Notes under the pieces: model-generated
Database searches by the model: none
Told to the model about the DNA's origin: nothing
Seen by the model: only the letters and a program-made list of their open reading frames with translations
Program-made: the position numbers and the translations under genes
Shown here: positions 1 to 11,895 of the stretch, one piece after another
Layout: every line of letters begins with the position of its first letter
Numbering within the stretch: position 1 is the first letter of the stretch
NCBI GenBank assembly: GCA_010015805.1
Contig: ML978133.1
Span: 124,001-188,000 of the forward strand
Reading direction: 5' to 3'
DNA from: Rhizodiscina lignyota
Lineage: Eukaryota > Ascomycota > Dothideomycetes > Aulographales > Rhizodiscinaceae
DNA length: 64,000 nucleotides

Positions 1-203
1 CCGGCTAAAAAGTTTTGGCGAACTTGGAGCTTCCCGTTTCATATGTGTAGCAAGCATTGTGAGGGCACAGAGAGGGATCGACGGTTGCCCGATATGGTTC
101 GTGAAGGCACAAATTGACCAGGTCCAATAAACCGACGACGGGGAGGCTTCATTCAACATCTCTGCGTGGCGGTCATGACCAGCTTGCTGGCTAGCCAGTC
201 ATC

Positions 204-550
204 ATGGCGGACTATCAATGGAACAATGGCTGGAGTACTGTGACGGCGCATGTACGTTTCGTAGTCAACGCACGTCGACTAGATAAGATTTTTATTGTTA
301 GTCATTTCACCATACGACGTGCATTTCATCCTGCAAAATTTTCTCCAAGCTACCTATTCCTACCTACCTCTACCGTTCCAATGGCGCGTTGGGGGTTTCT
401 GTCGCCTTTGGCGGCTCCGTCCTGATCATGGCCTACCTCTCAACAACTTTACACACAAACTTCACTTGCACTGGATTGAACGATCATGTTTTCATAGCTC
501 CTTCTTCCAAGTACCAAAAAACAACAAAAGGAATTTATCATACACCGTAA
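204..550 (+). CDS. Possible small membrane protein (low-confidence two-exon model)
   Basis: A tentative 98-residue gene. Exon 1 is 204-251, starting with MADYQWNNGW; a GTACGT donor at 252 and a TTGTTAG acceptor ending at 301 would remove 50 bp, the intron size typical here, and exon 2 (302-550) stays open in phase. The second exon encodes one hydrophobic stretch (GVSVAFGGSVLIMAYL) consistent with a single membrane span. I do not recognise a family. A strong GTAAGT donor overlaps the stop codon at 547-552, so the real 3' end could lie further right. It could equally be chance open frame; cDNA would decide. Confidence 0.25.
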
Positions 551-957
551 GTGTTGCATGCAGCTCACCACCAGTCAAGAAAGCAAAATGACAAAAGAAC
601 ATGAGGGATCTCGGATTGCCCATGATGCGGTTTTCTCGTCAGTCCGGTCCAGCAGCCATGAGCATGAATATGAACGAACCATGTATGCTATGTGATTTGT
701 GCGAATACGAGAGCCATAACACAAGAGAGAAATTGAAAGAATAAGATTCAGCTTGCTTTAGCTTCGCTCATGTGCTTGCGCTTCAACTCAACTGATCCCG
801 TATCAAGAAAAGAATCCACCAGCAGCGCCTCTGGAAAACCGCCGCTGATGAATAAGTTTCAAAACTCTCTTCCTGCCATTAGCCGGCCCGATTCCATCAT
901 CGTTTTTCTTCCAGGTCAACCTCACCGCTTCGGCTTCCAAACGTCCAACAACCCCCC
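551..957. other. Intergenic stretch downstream of KIN1
   Basis: No coding region, RNA gene or repeat recognised. It probably holds the 3' untranslated region of the leftward KIN1 gene. Confidence 0.5.
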
Positions 958-3900
958 TCAAAGTCTCAACCCCTTCAAAATCTCCTGCGCCATATTCTTA
1001 TACACTATCACATTCCCCTCCATTTTCTTAAACTGAATCCCATGCAGACTCAACAACGGGACCTTGACAATGAAGATCTCAAACCTCAGCACCATGCTCT
1101 CTCCAATATCATTCTGCACATGGGTCATCGTCTCGCCCGCTGGCCTCGCTCTCGGCCCGCGTTCGCGCTCTGTAGGTGTCGGTGGCACCGGCTTGCTCGC
1201 AGGATCACGATCGCTCGCGTCTGATTCGTCGGTGTTGGTATAGCTCAAGTCGTGCGCGCCGTTCGACGGACCGCTGGTGCTACCACCATGACGATTACGC
1301 TGGGAGCGCGGGGTATGCGGCGTCATGGGTGTCGTAGGGCTCCTTACAGCGTCACGGAACTCATCGCGGTCCTTGTGTCCCACGCCGAACGAGATCTTCC
1401 GTCGGTGTCCATGCCCCAGTCCCGCGCTCTCCGGGCTGCGCGGACTCGCGATGTCAGAGAGCGGGCCTCTCTTCTCGTTCTCTTTGAGGTTGATGGAGGG
1501 CGCGTGGCGGCATGAGAAGCCCCCTTTGATCTCCCAGTACTCGACACCGAGTTGTCTCAGGACCCTAATGATCTCCGCGCGGATTTCGGGGAGCGGCCTG
1601 TTGCTCGTGGTGCTGACGCTGAATAGACCCTTCAAGTATACTGGCTTCATGCTGTCCATGCCGCGGATGTCATCTGTGTCGCGCCGTCTTCCCGTCTCGG
1701 CATGCTGTTCGGCGTCTGTTTCGGTTGTGGTGTGGGCGTGGCCGAGGTCAGTATCTTGATTGCGCGTGCCGTGACGCTGCAGACGGCGAGTTTGGATAGA
1801 CTCCCTTCTTGCGTGTCCTAAGCTCTTCGTCCGGCTTGCAGGAGCGCCGCTAGTGCGCTGCTTTGAGTTGACTTCATCACCAGTTGCATCGCCGGGTCCA
1901 GCACCCTGTACAGCAACGCTGCTTCCATCACTGCCGCTGGTAGGGGGAACTTCACTCTGCCCGCTTGTACTAGCTTCTGCAAGCGCGGCTGTCCCATCTG
2001 AAGCACCACGCTGCCGCCCCATACGCCGTCGCAATTCTGCAGAATTAACTGAAGTGGATCGGCCAAGGCCACGAAGTTTGCGACCAAAGCCTTCACCGGT
2101 TGCTGGCGGGGACAGTAGGTTATCTTGTTGCTGCTGATGGCTCGTTGCTTGCAAAGATGCTGAAGAAGGCTGATCCCGATCCCTTGATCTACGAACGCTG
2201 AAGCTGCGGCGCACTGGACCTGAACTATGAGTGTCCGCTGGTGCTGAGATTGCAACGGTTGGAGGATGAGTCCTATCTGGTCGTTCCGGTCGCTCACGAG
2301 TTCTGCGGGTGCTGAGACGTCGGAGCAAGCCTGCAGCAGTACTTTCTTTCTTCGCGGAAGGCGGAGGGTCTGCAGGTGGCGTGACAATGGAAGGTGGAAC
2401 GGGTCCTTGTGGGACATTGAGCTGCAGCTCTTGTACTCCATCTGCAATCTCGTCTTCTCCATGAGTTCTTGCTCTTGGCCTCGTCCTACCACCGGTTGGT
2501 TTCTCCCCTGCCATTTCCGGCGTTGCAGCATTGGTATAGGCTGCTTCGGGAGGCTGCACATCTGGCATCTTGAAAATCTTCTCCGAACTTGTAGGTGCTG
2601 GGATGGATAAAGCGCCCGGATTCGCCTCCTGTCTTTCCCGCTCCTGCTTCTCACGGACGAGAAAATATACGCTGACAAGCGGGCTGAACGCATTGATAGG
2701 ATCTGTACCCAATGCTATTGCTTCGCTCGAAGGTATGCTGAGTGCGTCTTTGCTTGTCGTGCTGTTCCTCCTCTTATAAAAATCAAAAACACCTCGTTTC
2801 CTCTCCTCTCCAGGTGTCTGACTGATGCTCCTGCGTGCTGCGGCCCGCACCGCACGCTGGTATTCCTCGCTATCGAGAATCCTAGTGAGCTCCTTCATGA
2901 TGTAATCCGCAGAACCAAAATCGAACCCCTCCATTTTCTCAACAACGGCTGTATCGAGGGGTAGTTGTAAAGGTTCTCGGTGAGGAAGGAAATTCTCGGG
3001 AGGACCGCCAAATCCTTTTGTCATCCACGGATGATTCATTATCTCCTGTAAGCTTGCTCGCTGCTTTGGGTCCGTAACCAGCATGCGACTGATGAGGTTC
3101 TTGCATTCTAGCCACTCTTTAGTACGTCGAACAAATGCTCTTGAAGAACAATATAAATGGCTTACCCTGTGATAGCCAGGGAGGATACTCCACATGGCCC
3201 TTTTTGATTTTAGCATGCAACTGCGGCATGCTCTGATCATCAAATGGCACTTTCCCACAAACAAGCACATAAAGTACAATGCCAAAACTCCAAACGTCAA
3301 CTTCTGGACCCGTGTATTGCTTTGCTTGCAGCAGCTCCGGTGCTGCAAAATACAAGCTGCCGCAGAATGTTTTCAGGTGGCTTTGGGGACTGAAGAGATT
3401 GCTCAGCCCAAAGTCAATGATCTTGATATCACCAGTTTTGCTGATTAAAATGTTCTCAATCTTCAAATCACGATGGACAATGCTATTCCGGTGGCAGTAA
3501 TCCAGAGCAGAGGCGATTTGACGGCCGAATTTACGAGCCTGCTTCTCCTTCAGACGACCATGGCTGATGATATAATCGAGCATTTGTCCTCCGTTCACAT
3601 ATTCGAAGAGCATGTACCAGTGGTAATTGGTACGAACAACGTCGCGCATGCCGCAGATGTAAGGGTGGTTTACGAGGGAAACAATGGCAGCTTCACGGGC
3701 CGTGCGAATCTCCTTGGAATGATCTGCGCGTTCGCGTTCCTGGGGAGTCCTGTGTTCGTCGGTTGACACTCTGGGGACAATCTTGACGGCGACCTGGTCA
3801 CACGACGAATCAACATCTCGCAGAATATCGAGCAATCAGAGGCAACATACCTGTTCTCCCGTTTCCGTGTTCTTCGCCAACTTCACCTTGCCCATACTCC

Positions 3901-4426
3901 CAGCACCAATGGTCTTGCCCAGCGACCAAGTTCCCGTACTCGCAGTTATGGTAGTCCTCCGACGCGGCTGAGCGCCAGTGGCAGCAGCCATCGACCTCGT
4001 CGCCGCATCTATAGGCATGGCAGCAGTTGGTTGAGCTATAGGTTGGCCGTCATTCTGTGCCGATCCCCCTCTCGTGGGCTTGCGCAGCGAGTCAGTGCGC
4101 ACGGGAAATTGCTGCGTTGCAGAGTGGTGCCGGTCGTGAGAAGAGCTTCGTCTAGAAGAGCTAGACTGCCTTGCTACGTTTGAGTTCTCAAAGTCGCGAC
4201 GTGCGACATTCGTCAGCTCGGCGGCGCGTTGTGAAGCTGATGGTGTGCGGGAATGCCCTTGCGGCTGATTCGAGGGCCGGTGGGCAGTACCGCTGCTGGG
4301 CCTCACGCTCGTTGACTGCGAGCGGTGCGGGCGGTCATTCGGCGTTGTCGTAGGATATGTAGGCTGGCGACGTGACGTCGAGGAGCTTCGTGCGAGGGTG
4401 GGAGAGGCAGAGGCGGCGGTAGACAT
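958..4426 (-). CDS. KIN1: KIN1/KIN2-type Ser/Thr protein kinase (MARK/PAR-1 family)
   Basis: Membrane-associated polarity and exocytosis kinase of the AMPK-related KIN1/KIN2/MARK group. Exons 4426-3851, 3793-3166 and 3116-958 (introns 57 and 49 bp) give 1120 residues. An N-terminal Ser/Arg-rich disordered region (about 1-165) precedes the kinase domain (about 167-440), with the glycine loop GAGSMG, VAVK lysine, catalytic [15 protein letters not shown] and the APE motif. A long low-complexity linker with many Ser/Arg phospho-site-like runs follows. The last 120 residues, ending in a [14 protein letters not shown] segment, match the KA1 lipid-binding domain that closes this family. Length agrees with yeast Kin1/Kin2 (about 1060-1150). 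The start is the first ATG of the open frame and the family's disordered leader is present. It is divergent from the GPATCH1-like gene. Family call is secure; exact orthology is inferred. Confidence 0.9.
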
Positions 4427-5201
4427 GTTTGCTTTGCTTTGACCGCCCGGGGTTTGTAAGATGAATCAGGGATGGCCGAACGCGCAAGCCTGGCTCATGG
4501 AGAGTGCAGAGCCTTTCTCAGTCGCGTTGCAGACGGGGAGGAAGTGATTCCTGATGTCGATGTGTGTGATCGAGGCCTGATTCGGTGATGTTTCTCCCAC
4601 GGCGTGAGGGATATCACGTACGCGGGATGCGGTCGATCTTGAGGTACCTGAGCCTTGCCAGTCGGCACGCGCGATAAGGCAGCGAGCGCTAGCTGGGCGA
4701 GACTCGAGGGCACGGAATGGAAGCAGCCCTTTGTCGTGCGTGTGGCATCTGGAAATGTCGTTGTCGAGAGAATTCGGGACGAGTGTGCTCTGGCCGGTCA
4801 GCAGTTGCGAGGGCTTTCTGAGGCGGGTTAGTAACTGTCTGCAACTGCCTCGCTCTCGTTAGTCTAGCGATGGATGCCAGCCCACTCGCGCCAAGAGCCG
4901 CGTCTGCGTCGGCTCGTCCCTTTGGAGCTTTACGCGCGCATAGGCAAGCACTACCACGTCCGCGCGCGAACTCGGCGGCCGGCCGGGGAAACACCGGCAA
5001 CCGCCCACTTGCCGATGTCGGCCTACGCGCCATAATTATTTCTCGCGTCTCGCGGGGAAGCTCTCTTTCCCACACAACAACAGCGTAAACACCACGCAAC
5101 ATCAACCTTTCCAAACTTCTCTGCATGCAAGCACTGCTGTTCCTACAATTCCTCAATCTGCCTCTCGTGGGCGTGTAGAGAAAGTACACTGCAATCTCAT
5201 C
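4427..5201. other. Shared divergent promoter region, KIN1 / GPATCH1-like
   Basis: Gene-free 775 bp between two start codons. Pyrimidine-rich tracts lie before the rightward start. No clear transcription-factor site cluster was seen. Confidence 0.5.
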
Positions 5202-7349
5202 ATGGCTCACGACTCCTCCAAGCGGCGTCGCTCGGCGTTCGAGCAGGACGATTTCGACGAGCTCGACACCCGGCCTTATCTTTTCCTTCGCCCACTCACC
5301 GACCCCAAGCTCGAAACGAACAATGAGTTCAACGAATTAGCACTCCGGAGGCCAAAGGGCGAGCAGCGCGTGCTGGACGAGCGTGGCCAGCCTAAGAGGT
5401 TTCACGGAGCCTTCGAAGGAGGATTCTCAGCTGGGTGAGACTAACCTTCGATCTCAGCTTAAACGCAGTAGGAAGCTCGCTAATACCTATATTCCAGCTA
5501 CTATGGCACTGTCGGCTCCAAAGAAGGATTCCAACCTGCTTCCTTCGTTTCCTCCCGCGATGCACGCGCTAAAGGCCTGAACACTTCCCTCCTAAAGCCG
5601 ACAGACTACATGGATGAGGAAGATCTACAAGAACACAATCGCGACATTGACAAGCGACCTCTCAAGTTTGTCCATGGAGCCGGTTTCGCTGCTCCTGCTG
5701 AGCCTGTGGACCTTGGACCAGCCAAGAAGGACAAGTACATAAAGAGCATGGCTATTGCTGCGAAGGTGTTGGTGCCGCTAGGTTTGGAGCTAGAAGGAGG
5801 CGTCGCCTCAGGGAAGATCGAGCTCCCACCTGATCCAGTAGAGTTTTATTCAGGGGATGATGATGAGGGTATGTCAGTGCGAGCTCGTGCACAAGCAGCC
5901 CTCCCTTATCGTATCCCACTCCACCCAGCAAATACTCCTTACGTGAAGACAGAATCTTATGGCCTTGGTTACACTCCCCTCACTGGCGTCAAGAAGGAGT
6001 TGAAAGGCCCTGCGAAGGACCTGTTGACAGCGAGGGTCGAACAAGAAAACAGCGACACCGAAAGACGCAACATGCGCCGACTCAACTACGAGCGAAGTAA
6101 GACGGGGAAGAAACGGAAGAAGATAAGCCTTGGTCTTGAAGCCAGTGATAAGGACCGCGTTGGCAAGGAAGGCATCGACAAGGGAGGCGTTGGCAAAGGA
6201 GGAATTGGCATGGAGAAGCTGCCCAAGGGAGGCATTGGTGTGGGTGTTCTCAACTCCGACGATGAAGAAGATGAGGACGAATCGCGTCGAAAACTCACAT
6301 TCGACACGGTCATGAAGGACGATGAGGACGAATCTCGCCCAAAGCTCTTGTCCTACAAACCCCTGGAGACGGGTGAGGAGACTAAGGCCATCGAGGACAA
6401 GGCTGCAAGGCGACAGAAAGTTATTCCTAGTATGGAAGAGGAAGAAGAGGAAGGATTCCAGATCAACGTGTCCAAGATCCTTCAGGAAAAGCAGAAGAAG
6501 GAGAAGGAGCGCAAACGCCGTCTTCGGCTCCAACAGACAGACGACCCTGTCCAGGACACCTCAACAGTCGCCGCGGCAAGTAACAACTATGTTCCTGTCA
6601 ACTTCGTAGTACAAAAGCTCTTCGGCAGCGCATGGACACCCCTTTCCGACGGCGAGCTGAAGTCCATGTATCTCAATGCCCCCAAAGTCTTCGAGATTCC
6701 CAAGGACGAGATCACATGGTCTCATACTGCCGAGGCCGACACCAGAGCTGCCCCAGCAGCAGCTGAAGCAGAGAAGCCGGCGAACGTTCCCTCCAACTTC
6801 CCGGCCTTGTCAAAGGAGTGGGCTCACGAAGCCATGACCAACCACTTCCAACCATACCGCGGCGACGACGACCGGGATGACGAGAAGTCCGAACGCTACC
6901 AGATCTTCCTGCGCCTGTATGCCGGCTACAGCGCTGAGCTGCCGAAGAAGCCGGACCGCATGGACGACGAGGAATACGGCATGGAGCTGGAGGAGTTCGC
7001 GGCGTGCGCCCGCATGTTCCGCCCCGCCAAGGGACAGCTCGCGCAGAAGTTTATGCCCCTGGGCGTCCTGCCGACCGAGTCGGCATGGATGAAGCGTGAC
7101 CTCCGCGAGGAGGCCGCTGAGGCAGGCGCGTTCGGTCCCTTGACGAGGGACATGCGGGAGCTCGACCTGAGCCGCCTGCTGCTGAAGCGGTGGGGTGAGG
7201 AGGGGACGGAGCGCGTCAAGCCTCCGCCCCGCTCCAAGAAGGAGAAGGAGGCGATGGGTGTGAAGGAGATGGGCCCTCGTGCCCACGACCCGGTGGTGCT
7301 GGCCCGCTGGGCCCCGGCGGCCGTTTACTCGGCCAATTTCGACAACTGA
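5202..7349 (+). CDS. GPATCH1/TOUGH-family (DUF1604) RNA-processing protein with degenerate G-patch
   Basis: Likely a nuclear spliceosome-associated protein of the GPATCH1/TOUGH family. Exons 5202-5434 and 5498-7349 (63-bp intron) give 694 residues. The conserved N-terminal DUF1604 block is clear: GAFEGGFSAG, then after the intron YYGTVGSKEGFQPASFVSS, then YMDEEDLQEH. The C-terminal third contains the FQPY...YQIFLRLYAGYSAELP and FKPLGVLP-like (KFMPLGVLPTESAW) segments typical of this family. Charged DDEDES repeats occupy the middle. Where the family has a G-patch with the LxxMGWxxGxGxG signature, this protein reads AIAAKVLVPLGLELEGGVAS, followed later by GLGYTPLTG; the core glycines are largely missing. 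That is either true divergence or a model/sequence problem. Role in splicing is inferred from the family. Confidence 0.85.
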
Positions 7350-7992
7350 CCGCGGCGGCGGTGAACAAGCAGATGAAGTAGAAAATGAAGACGATTGACC
7401 GATGCACTCTATTCTGACTGAACATATCTGATAAATCACGTGAAATTCCCCAGGTACGCGTAAATTACATAATCTAAGCCCAGAAGTGATGCAATACACC
7501 TTTAGTCAATAAGGGACCTCCGTAACTTTGCTGAAGCACTTAGTAATTTTCACATGTTTCGGGATAGAACGAGCACCTGAGTTTTATTAACTACATATTC
7601 AAACCATTAGGGCGGAATTGAAGGAGCCTTGCCTGAGTTGTGTGCAATACCACGAAGAGGTCGTGATAATCAGCCAACGCATGCTGGAATTACACACGCA
7701 AATAATGTATACCAGAGCACGACTCGAATCTGGGTACGACCTCAGCAGAGTAAAGGAATGAATTCTAGTATCCCACGGAAATTACGTAGGCGGTGGCATT
7801 AATGTTTAGAAATGTCGATTGCAAAAGCTATGGCCAGTGCGGCGGCTCTCGGTTCAGCCGTAAAGCCCGTACGATATCGAGGCACACCCTGTCATTTGCC
7901 CGGCTTTTCTCTAACTTATGGCACGGACAAACCCCTGCCGAGCCGAGCGTATCAAGATACCTTATGGGCTTCAAGCCTCTCTAAACAGGGTA
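7350..7992. other. Intergenic, left flank of transposon
   Basis: No gene recognised. Short open frames here have no family resemblance. The TA at 7991-7992 is the left copy of the transposon's target duplication. Confidence 0.45.
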
Positions 7993-8037
7993 GGAGATCC
8001 GACGGTCACGTGCAACAGATCACTAAATGCAACACCA
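7993..8037 (+). repeat. Left terminal inverted repeat of the Fot1-like element
   Basis: Begins GGAGATCCGACGGTCACGTG directly after TA. It matches the reverse complement of 10274-10318 at 43 of 45 positions; the two mismatches are adjacent, at repeat positions 34-35. Confidence 0.92.
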
Positions 8038-8169
8038 TCCTAAAATTTAACTACGAATTTCAAAGTACGATTTCTTAATAACTATAAGAGATAAACTTCA
8101 AATTAAAACTGGTAATAGATTATATTATTACGTATAAGTTTTATTAAGAAAACCTTTCTAGAAAGTGCC

Positions 8170-10228
8170 TTGTTGGTTTTGTTTTGCGCCCTAATCGTGT
8201 TTGGGTTGCTTTAGGTACTAGAATAGTATTTGCTTTATGAAAAATCTTAACCTCTTCTAGAATCTGCTAATACTTATTCTTCTACTTCCTTAGCTTCTTA
8301 TTAGCTGCTTTAGCTTTAGATTAAAGCTATTTATTAGCCTATTTTTCTATACGAGCCTTCTAAAGTTGTATCTTTTTCTAAGCCGCCTCTTCCGCCTTTT
8401 GCAACCTCGCTACCGCTAGTTATTCTCGCCTTTAATTGGCTAAGCGCTCTTTTTCTTGTTTAGCTTCTTATTTACGCTTCTTTTCCTCCTGTTTCTATAC
8501 TTCCTATTGTCGTTAATCTTTCTCTTCCTATGCAATTCGCTCTTATACTAGTTAAACCTTTAAAGGTAAGTATATAATCGCTTTATAGTTAGATTTATCG
8601 CGAAGTCGATTAAATAGTAGCTTGCCTTAGTAGCCTTTAAGCTTTTCTACGCCTAGTACCTGTTTTAAACTATCTCTTTTAATTCTAAGCTAGTAGTTTT
8701 TAAAGACTAGATACTTAATATAGTTAGTAATCTTTATAATTGTCATGGATCGCCCATTCAGGTCGGGTTCACCTCGGATAAACCTCGGCCCGATCACGTG
8801 ACGCTTGGCATTCCTGTATATACTCTCAACTTCTGCGAACCTTCTAAAGGTTCGCCTAATATTAACGTTACAACTTACCTGCTTGCTCGCTACGCTCGTG
8901 CAGCCGTGACAATAATATTCTCTTAAATTAATTTATTAATAGTCTCTTTTAGAACTATACGAACCTTCCTCTAATTAGATACTAAGAGTACTAAACTATT
9001 TAAAGTACTTAAGGCTAGCTAGGATGTAGGTCTAACTTATAAGAGTACTATTTTAGGATTAAAGGGCTAGATACTAGCCTGTTAAAACCCTAATTTAATA
9101 ATATTTTCAGTAAATACTAATTAAAAAGCCGGCTAGAAGAGTAAGAAGAACTACTACTTACTAAGGAAGGTTAGTCCTTAAGTCTTTATCTACTAGGTAT
9201 CTAGATTTATACTATAATAATGCCTAATACTTAGAAAGTAGGTAAGATCTAGTAGCTAGAGTCTATAGGTTGAATAAGGTAGAAATACTACTATAAGCAC
9301 TTTATACTTATTATACTAATCTAGAAAGCGTATATTAATATAGCTATTATAGCTATTAACGATTAGAAGCCGATAATTACGACTATTACGTGCTTTCTTC
9401 TTACTAGCTAGGTCGAAAACTATTATTAGCTACTATATTATAAGGTCCTTATTAGTCTAGCCGCTTAGCGTCGCTATAAAGTAGTAGTTATACTCTTTAG
9501 GATTAAAATCGTAAAGCTAGCTATCTAGAATATTACCTAGAGCGCCTAAGTAGATTAGAGTTAGTCGTAATATAGTACTATCTGTATAGTAGCTAGTAAT
9601 AAGAGTAATCTAGTTACGAGAGCTATCTTAGCCTATACTAATAAGTCGACGTTTCTAAGCTTCTTTTTAGGTGAAAATACGCTTTATCTTATGTAAGATA
9701 CCTAGTAGAAAGCCCTTTTCATCTATATTATAACAGTTTTCGGCTCTAATATTATATTACTAGATTTTCGATTATAGCTATTAAGTTAGTAACGAAGTAA
9801 GGTAGTATAGTAATACTTACTAGGTTAAAATATAGCTTATACTTATACGTATTATCTACCTTCTTTCGGCTTTAATCCGCGCCTACTAGGTAGCTTAATA
9901 GTAACTCTTTTTCATGCTGTTAAATAAAGCGAGAAGCCTACTTCTTTCCTAGCTCTTTCTTAGCTAAATTACTAGTAAAGCGCTAGATTATTAGCTATAT
10001 AGGAGGTATGCCTCGCTTAATAAGTATATCGATATAGTTTATAAGGTCTTTTTCTTATTAATACGAGAGTAATGACTAGTGTTCTTGTAAACGGCCTTTC
10101 GGCTTCGATATGCCTTTATGGCGGCGTAGAAGTATACTAGGTACAACCCTATACTTTTCAGCTATTGCCCTATAAAGAGGAGGATCTTAGCTTTTCAAAT
10201 CTTCAAGCGCGAGCTCAATTGCGCTCAT
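8170..10228 (-). pseudogene. Decayed Fot1/pogo transposase
   Basis: From an ATG at 10228 the leftward frame starts MSAIELALEDLKS and reaches a stop at codon 14, then continues with LYRAIAEKY, RRHKGISKPKGRLQEH and EKDLINYIDIL, the CENP-B-type helix-turn-helix DNA-binding region of Fot1/Pot2 transposases. At about 9711-9726 the reading YNIDEKGFLLG corresponds to the first catalytic Asp block (YNMDEKGF in active relatives). The left end (about 8380-8540) shows the Lys/Ala/Glu-rich C-terminal tail. Dozens of stops from C-to-T changes make it non-functional. The 3' border is approximate, and a solo LTR interrupts it. Confidence 0.8.
8741..8911. mobile_element. Solo LTR of an LTR retrotransposon (fossil)
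   Basis: A 171-bp insert with normal base composition inside the TpA-rich transposon. It starts TGTCA and ends TGACA, the TG...CA ends of a long terminal repeat, and is flanked on both sides by ATAAT (8736-8740 and 8912-8916), a 5-bp target duplication. It contains an internal palindrome (CGAACCTT...AAGGTTCG) near 8838-8856 and a TATATA stretch near 8817-8822. No internal retroelement sequence is present, so this is a single LTR left after recombination. The superfamily cannot be told from the LTR alone. It is younger than the transposon insertion. Confidence 0.8.
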
Positions 10229-10273
10229 ATTAGTGGAGTTATTGAATTTTGAAATTCATTGATTTCCGGTGCG

Positions 10274-10318
10274 TGGTGTTGCATTAGGTGATCTGTTGCA
10301 CGTGACCGTCGGATCTCC
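10274..10318 (-). repeat. Right terminal inverted repeat of the Fot1-like element
   Basis: Inverted copy of 7993-8037, followed by TA at 10319-10320. It retains CpA and TpG dinucleotides that the element's interior has lost. Confidence 0.92.
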
Positions 10319-11895
10319 TAAAGCACTTGCGCTAAGGTGCGCCATTCTTACTTCCAACGTCAGTTGATACCTCTGCCATCGGGTGTCGGGTCGATTATAT
10401 TCTGAATAGCCGCACACCACAATCCTCTTTAAAGTCTTACACGAATGGTTTATCTTTGATTCGTCTGTTTTATTTGTTCGCATGGCAGTAACAGCCGACA
10501 TCTATTCGTCGTGTTACTTGCAGCGATCTCCCGTGCGCCGTCATCCACGGGCAATAGAGAATTAGGCCGATTGGCAGAAATTAACGAGAGTAATGAGATT
10601 GCAGACAACGCCTACGCTTCCTCATTCTAGACCTACAATTCCATTCTGGTTGTTGAAATATGGTCGAGAAACGTGAATGCCCTTTCTTTATGATTTTATG
10701 CCCCCGTTGCATCGCTATTAGGAATTATTTCAGCGCAGATAAGCCTGCGGCCAATGTGCAAAGACGTTCACGGAGCTGGAGCGGTTCCGCTACATCGTAT
10801 GAAGAACTAATGTACAACTGAGGTCGAATCAACTATCAAGCGCAAGCCGCGAACGGGCATTGCACTAACAAGGTTAACGTTATCTTTGCGGGGGCGCCTG
10901 GCAAGGAGTGGTGCTGTTCGTCATCCGAGTCGGAACTTTTAAAGTGTTTTAGGTAGGTCGGTCTTAGTGTCAAACCCGCTTTTCCGGACACTTTTGCTTA
11001 GGGACTCCGTAGATGTGGTTAGATACTGTAGATGTGGCTTAAATTCTTTCCTAGGTCATAGGGGCGAATCGACATTGGTTACATGTAGCATCCCTTCAAC
11101 ATCGAACCTTGAGGAGTTACGGGAGTACATAAGGAAAATTCCTGTCCACTAACTATCCAAAAGGCATTCGCCGGGAATAAGATCAATGTATAGAAAATCG
11201 TGATGACAGATAAAGGCAAGGGGAAAGCAGTTTACTTTAAGGCTGGGGTTGTGTTGAACCACAGGGCAAGCTCGAAAGTTGACCAGGGTTAGGATTCCAG
11301 ATTCGTCATGCAAGACTGCAGTTTTCAGGTAAGAGTTATTTCCTTCTTAGGTTTCTCACAAAGGGGAATTTTTATTTGTGGTCTCCTAGAACGCAACAGT
11401 TCTAGGGAGGGGGCTAGAGTACACGAGACGGACTAAATTTGGGTAAGATGTCAGAAGTTACCAAGATATACCAAGCATATCGGTACCTGAATCAATAGCC
11501 TATCGAGAAATATGCTCCAAGGGGACAAACCGCTTTGCTAGTATATCTGGGGGTGAATGAAATGCTCCGATCGGCTTCAAAACTGGATTGGATCAGTCGT
11601 TAATGTACCGTACGGGTGTTGCATCAGAACAGTGAGACGGATGCGATAGCGAAATTGCCCTTGAAAGCGGCCGTCGCGATCGCCTTTACATTATTCACTG
11701 CCTTTTCCTTCACGCCGTTGCAAACACAAGCCACAGCCGCCGCGCGTATAATTTCTTCCGCTCACTAGGCTGCGTCCTTATCAACTTCTTCTTTTAAACA
11801 TCAACCTTGCAACCTTCAACTTTCCCAACTCAACACCCACGCCCATTCAATAACAGTAGTACCAGCCTGGACTCAGGCGAACTACGCGTGTCGCA
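10319..11895. other. Long intergenic region right of the transposon
   Basis: About 1.6 kb of ordinary composition with no supported gene. A 61-residue open frame at 10967-11152 has no recognisable family. The last 200 bp before 11896 are rich in pyrimidine tracts and probably form the promoter and leader of the next gene. Confidence 0.45.

Larger units (their letters stand above)
7993..10318 (-). mobile_element. Fot1/pogo-type (Tc1-mariner superfamily) DNA transposon, RIP-inactivated
   Basis: A 2326-bp element bounded by 45-bp terminal inverted repeats (7993-8037 and 10274-10318, 43 of 45 positions matching) and flanked on each side by TA (7991-7992, 10319-10320), the Tc1/mariner target duplication. 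The interior is extremely TpA-rich and almost devoid of CpA/TpG (for example 9001-9060), the footprint of RIP acting on both strands. Reading leftward, remnants of a Fot1-like transposase are still legible. The element is non-autonomous now. A solo LTR is inserted at 8741-8911. Sequence outside the TA borders returns to normal composition. Confidence 0.9.

Noticed and set aside
7715-7745. Second B-box-like sequence (ATTCGAGTC on the minus strand)
   Set aside because: No matching T-stem or acceptor stem.
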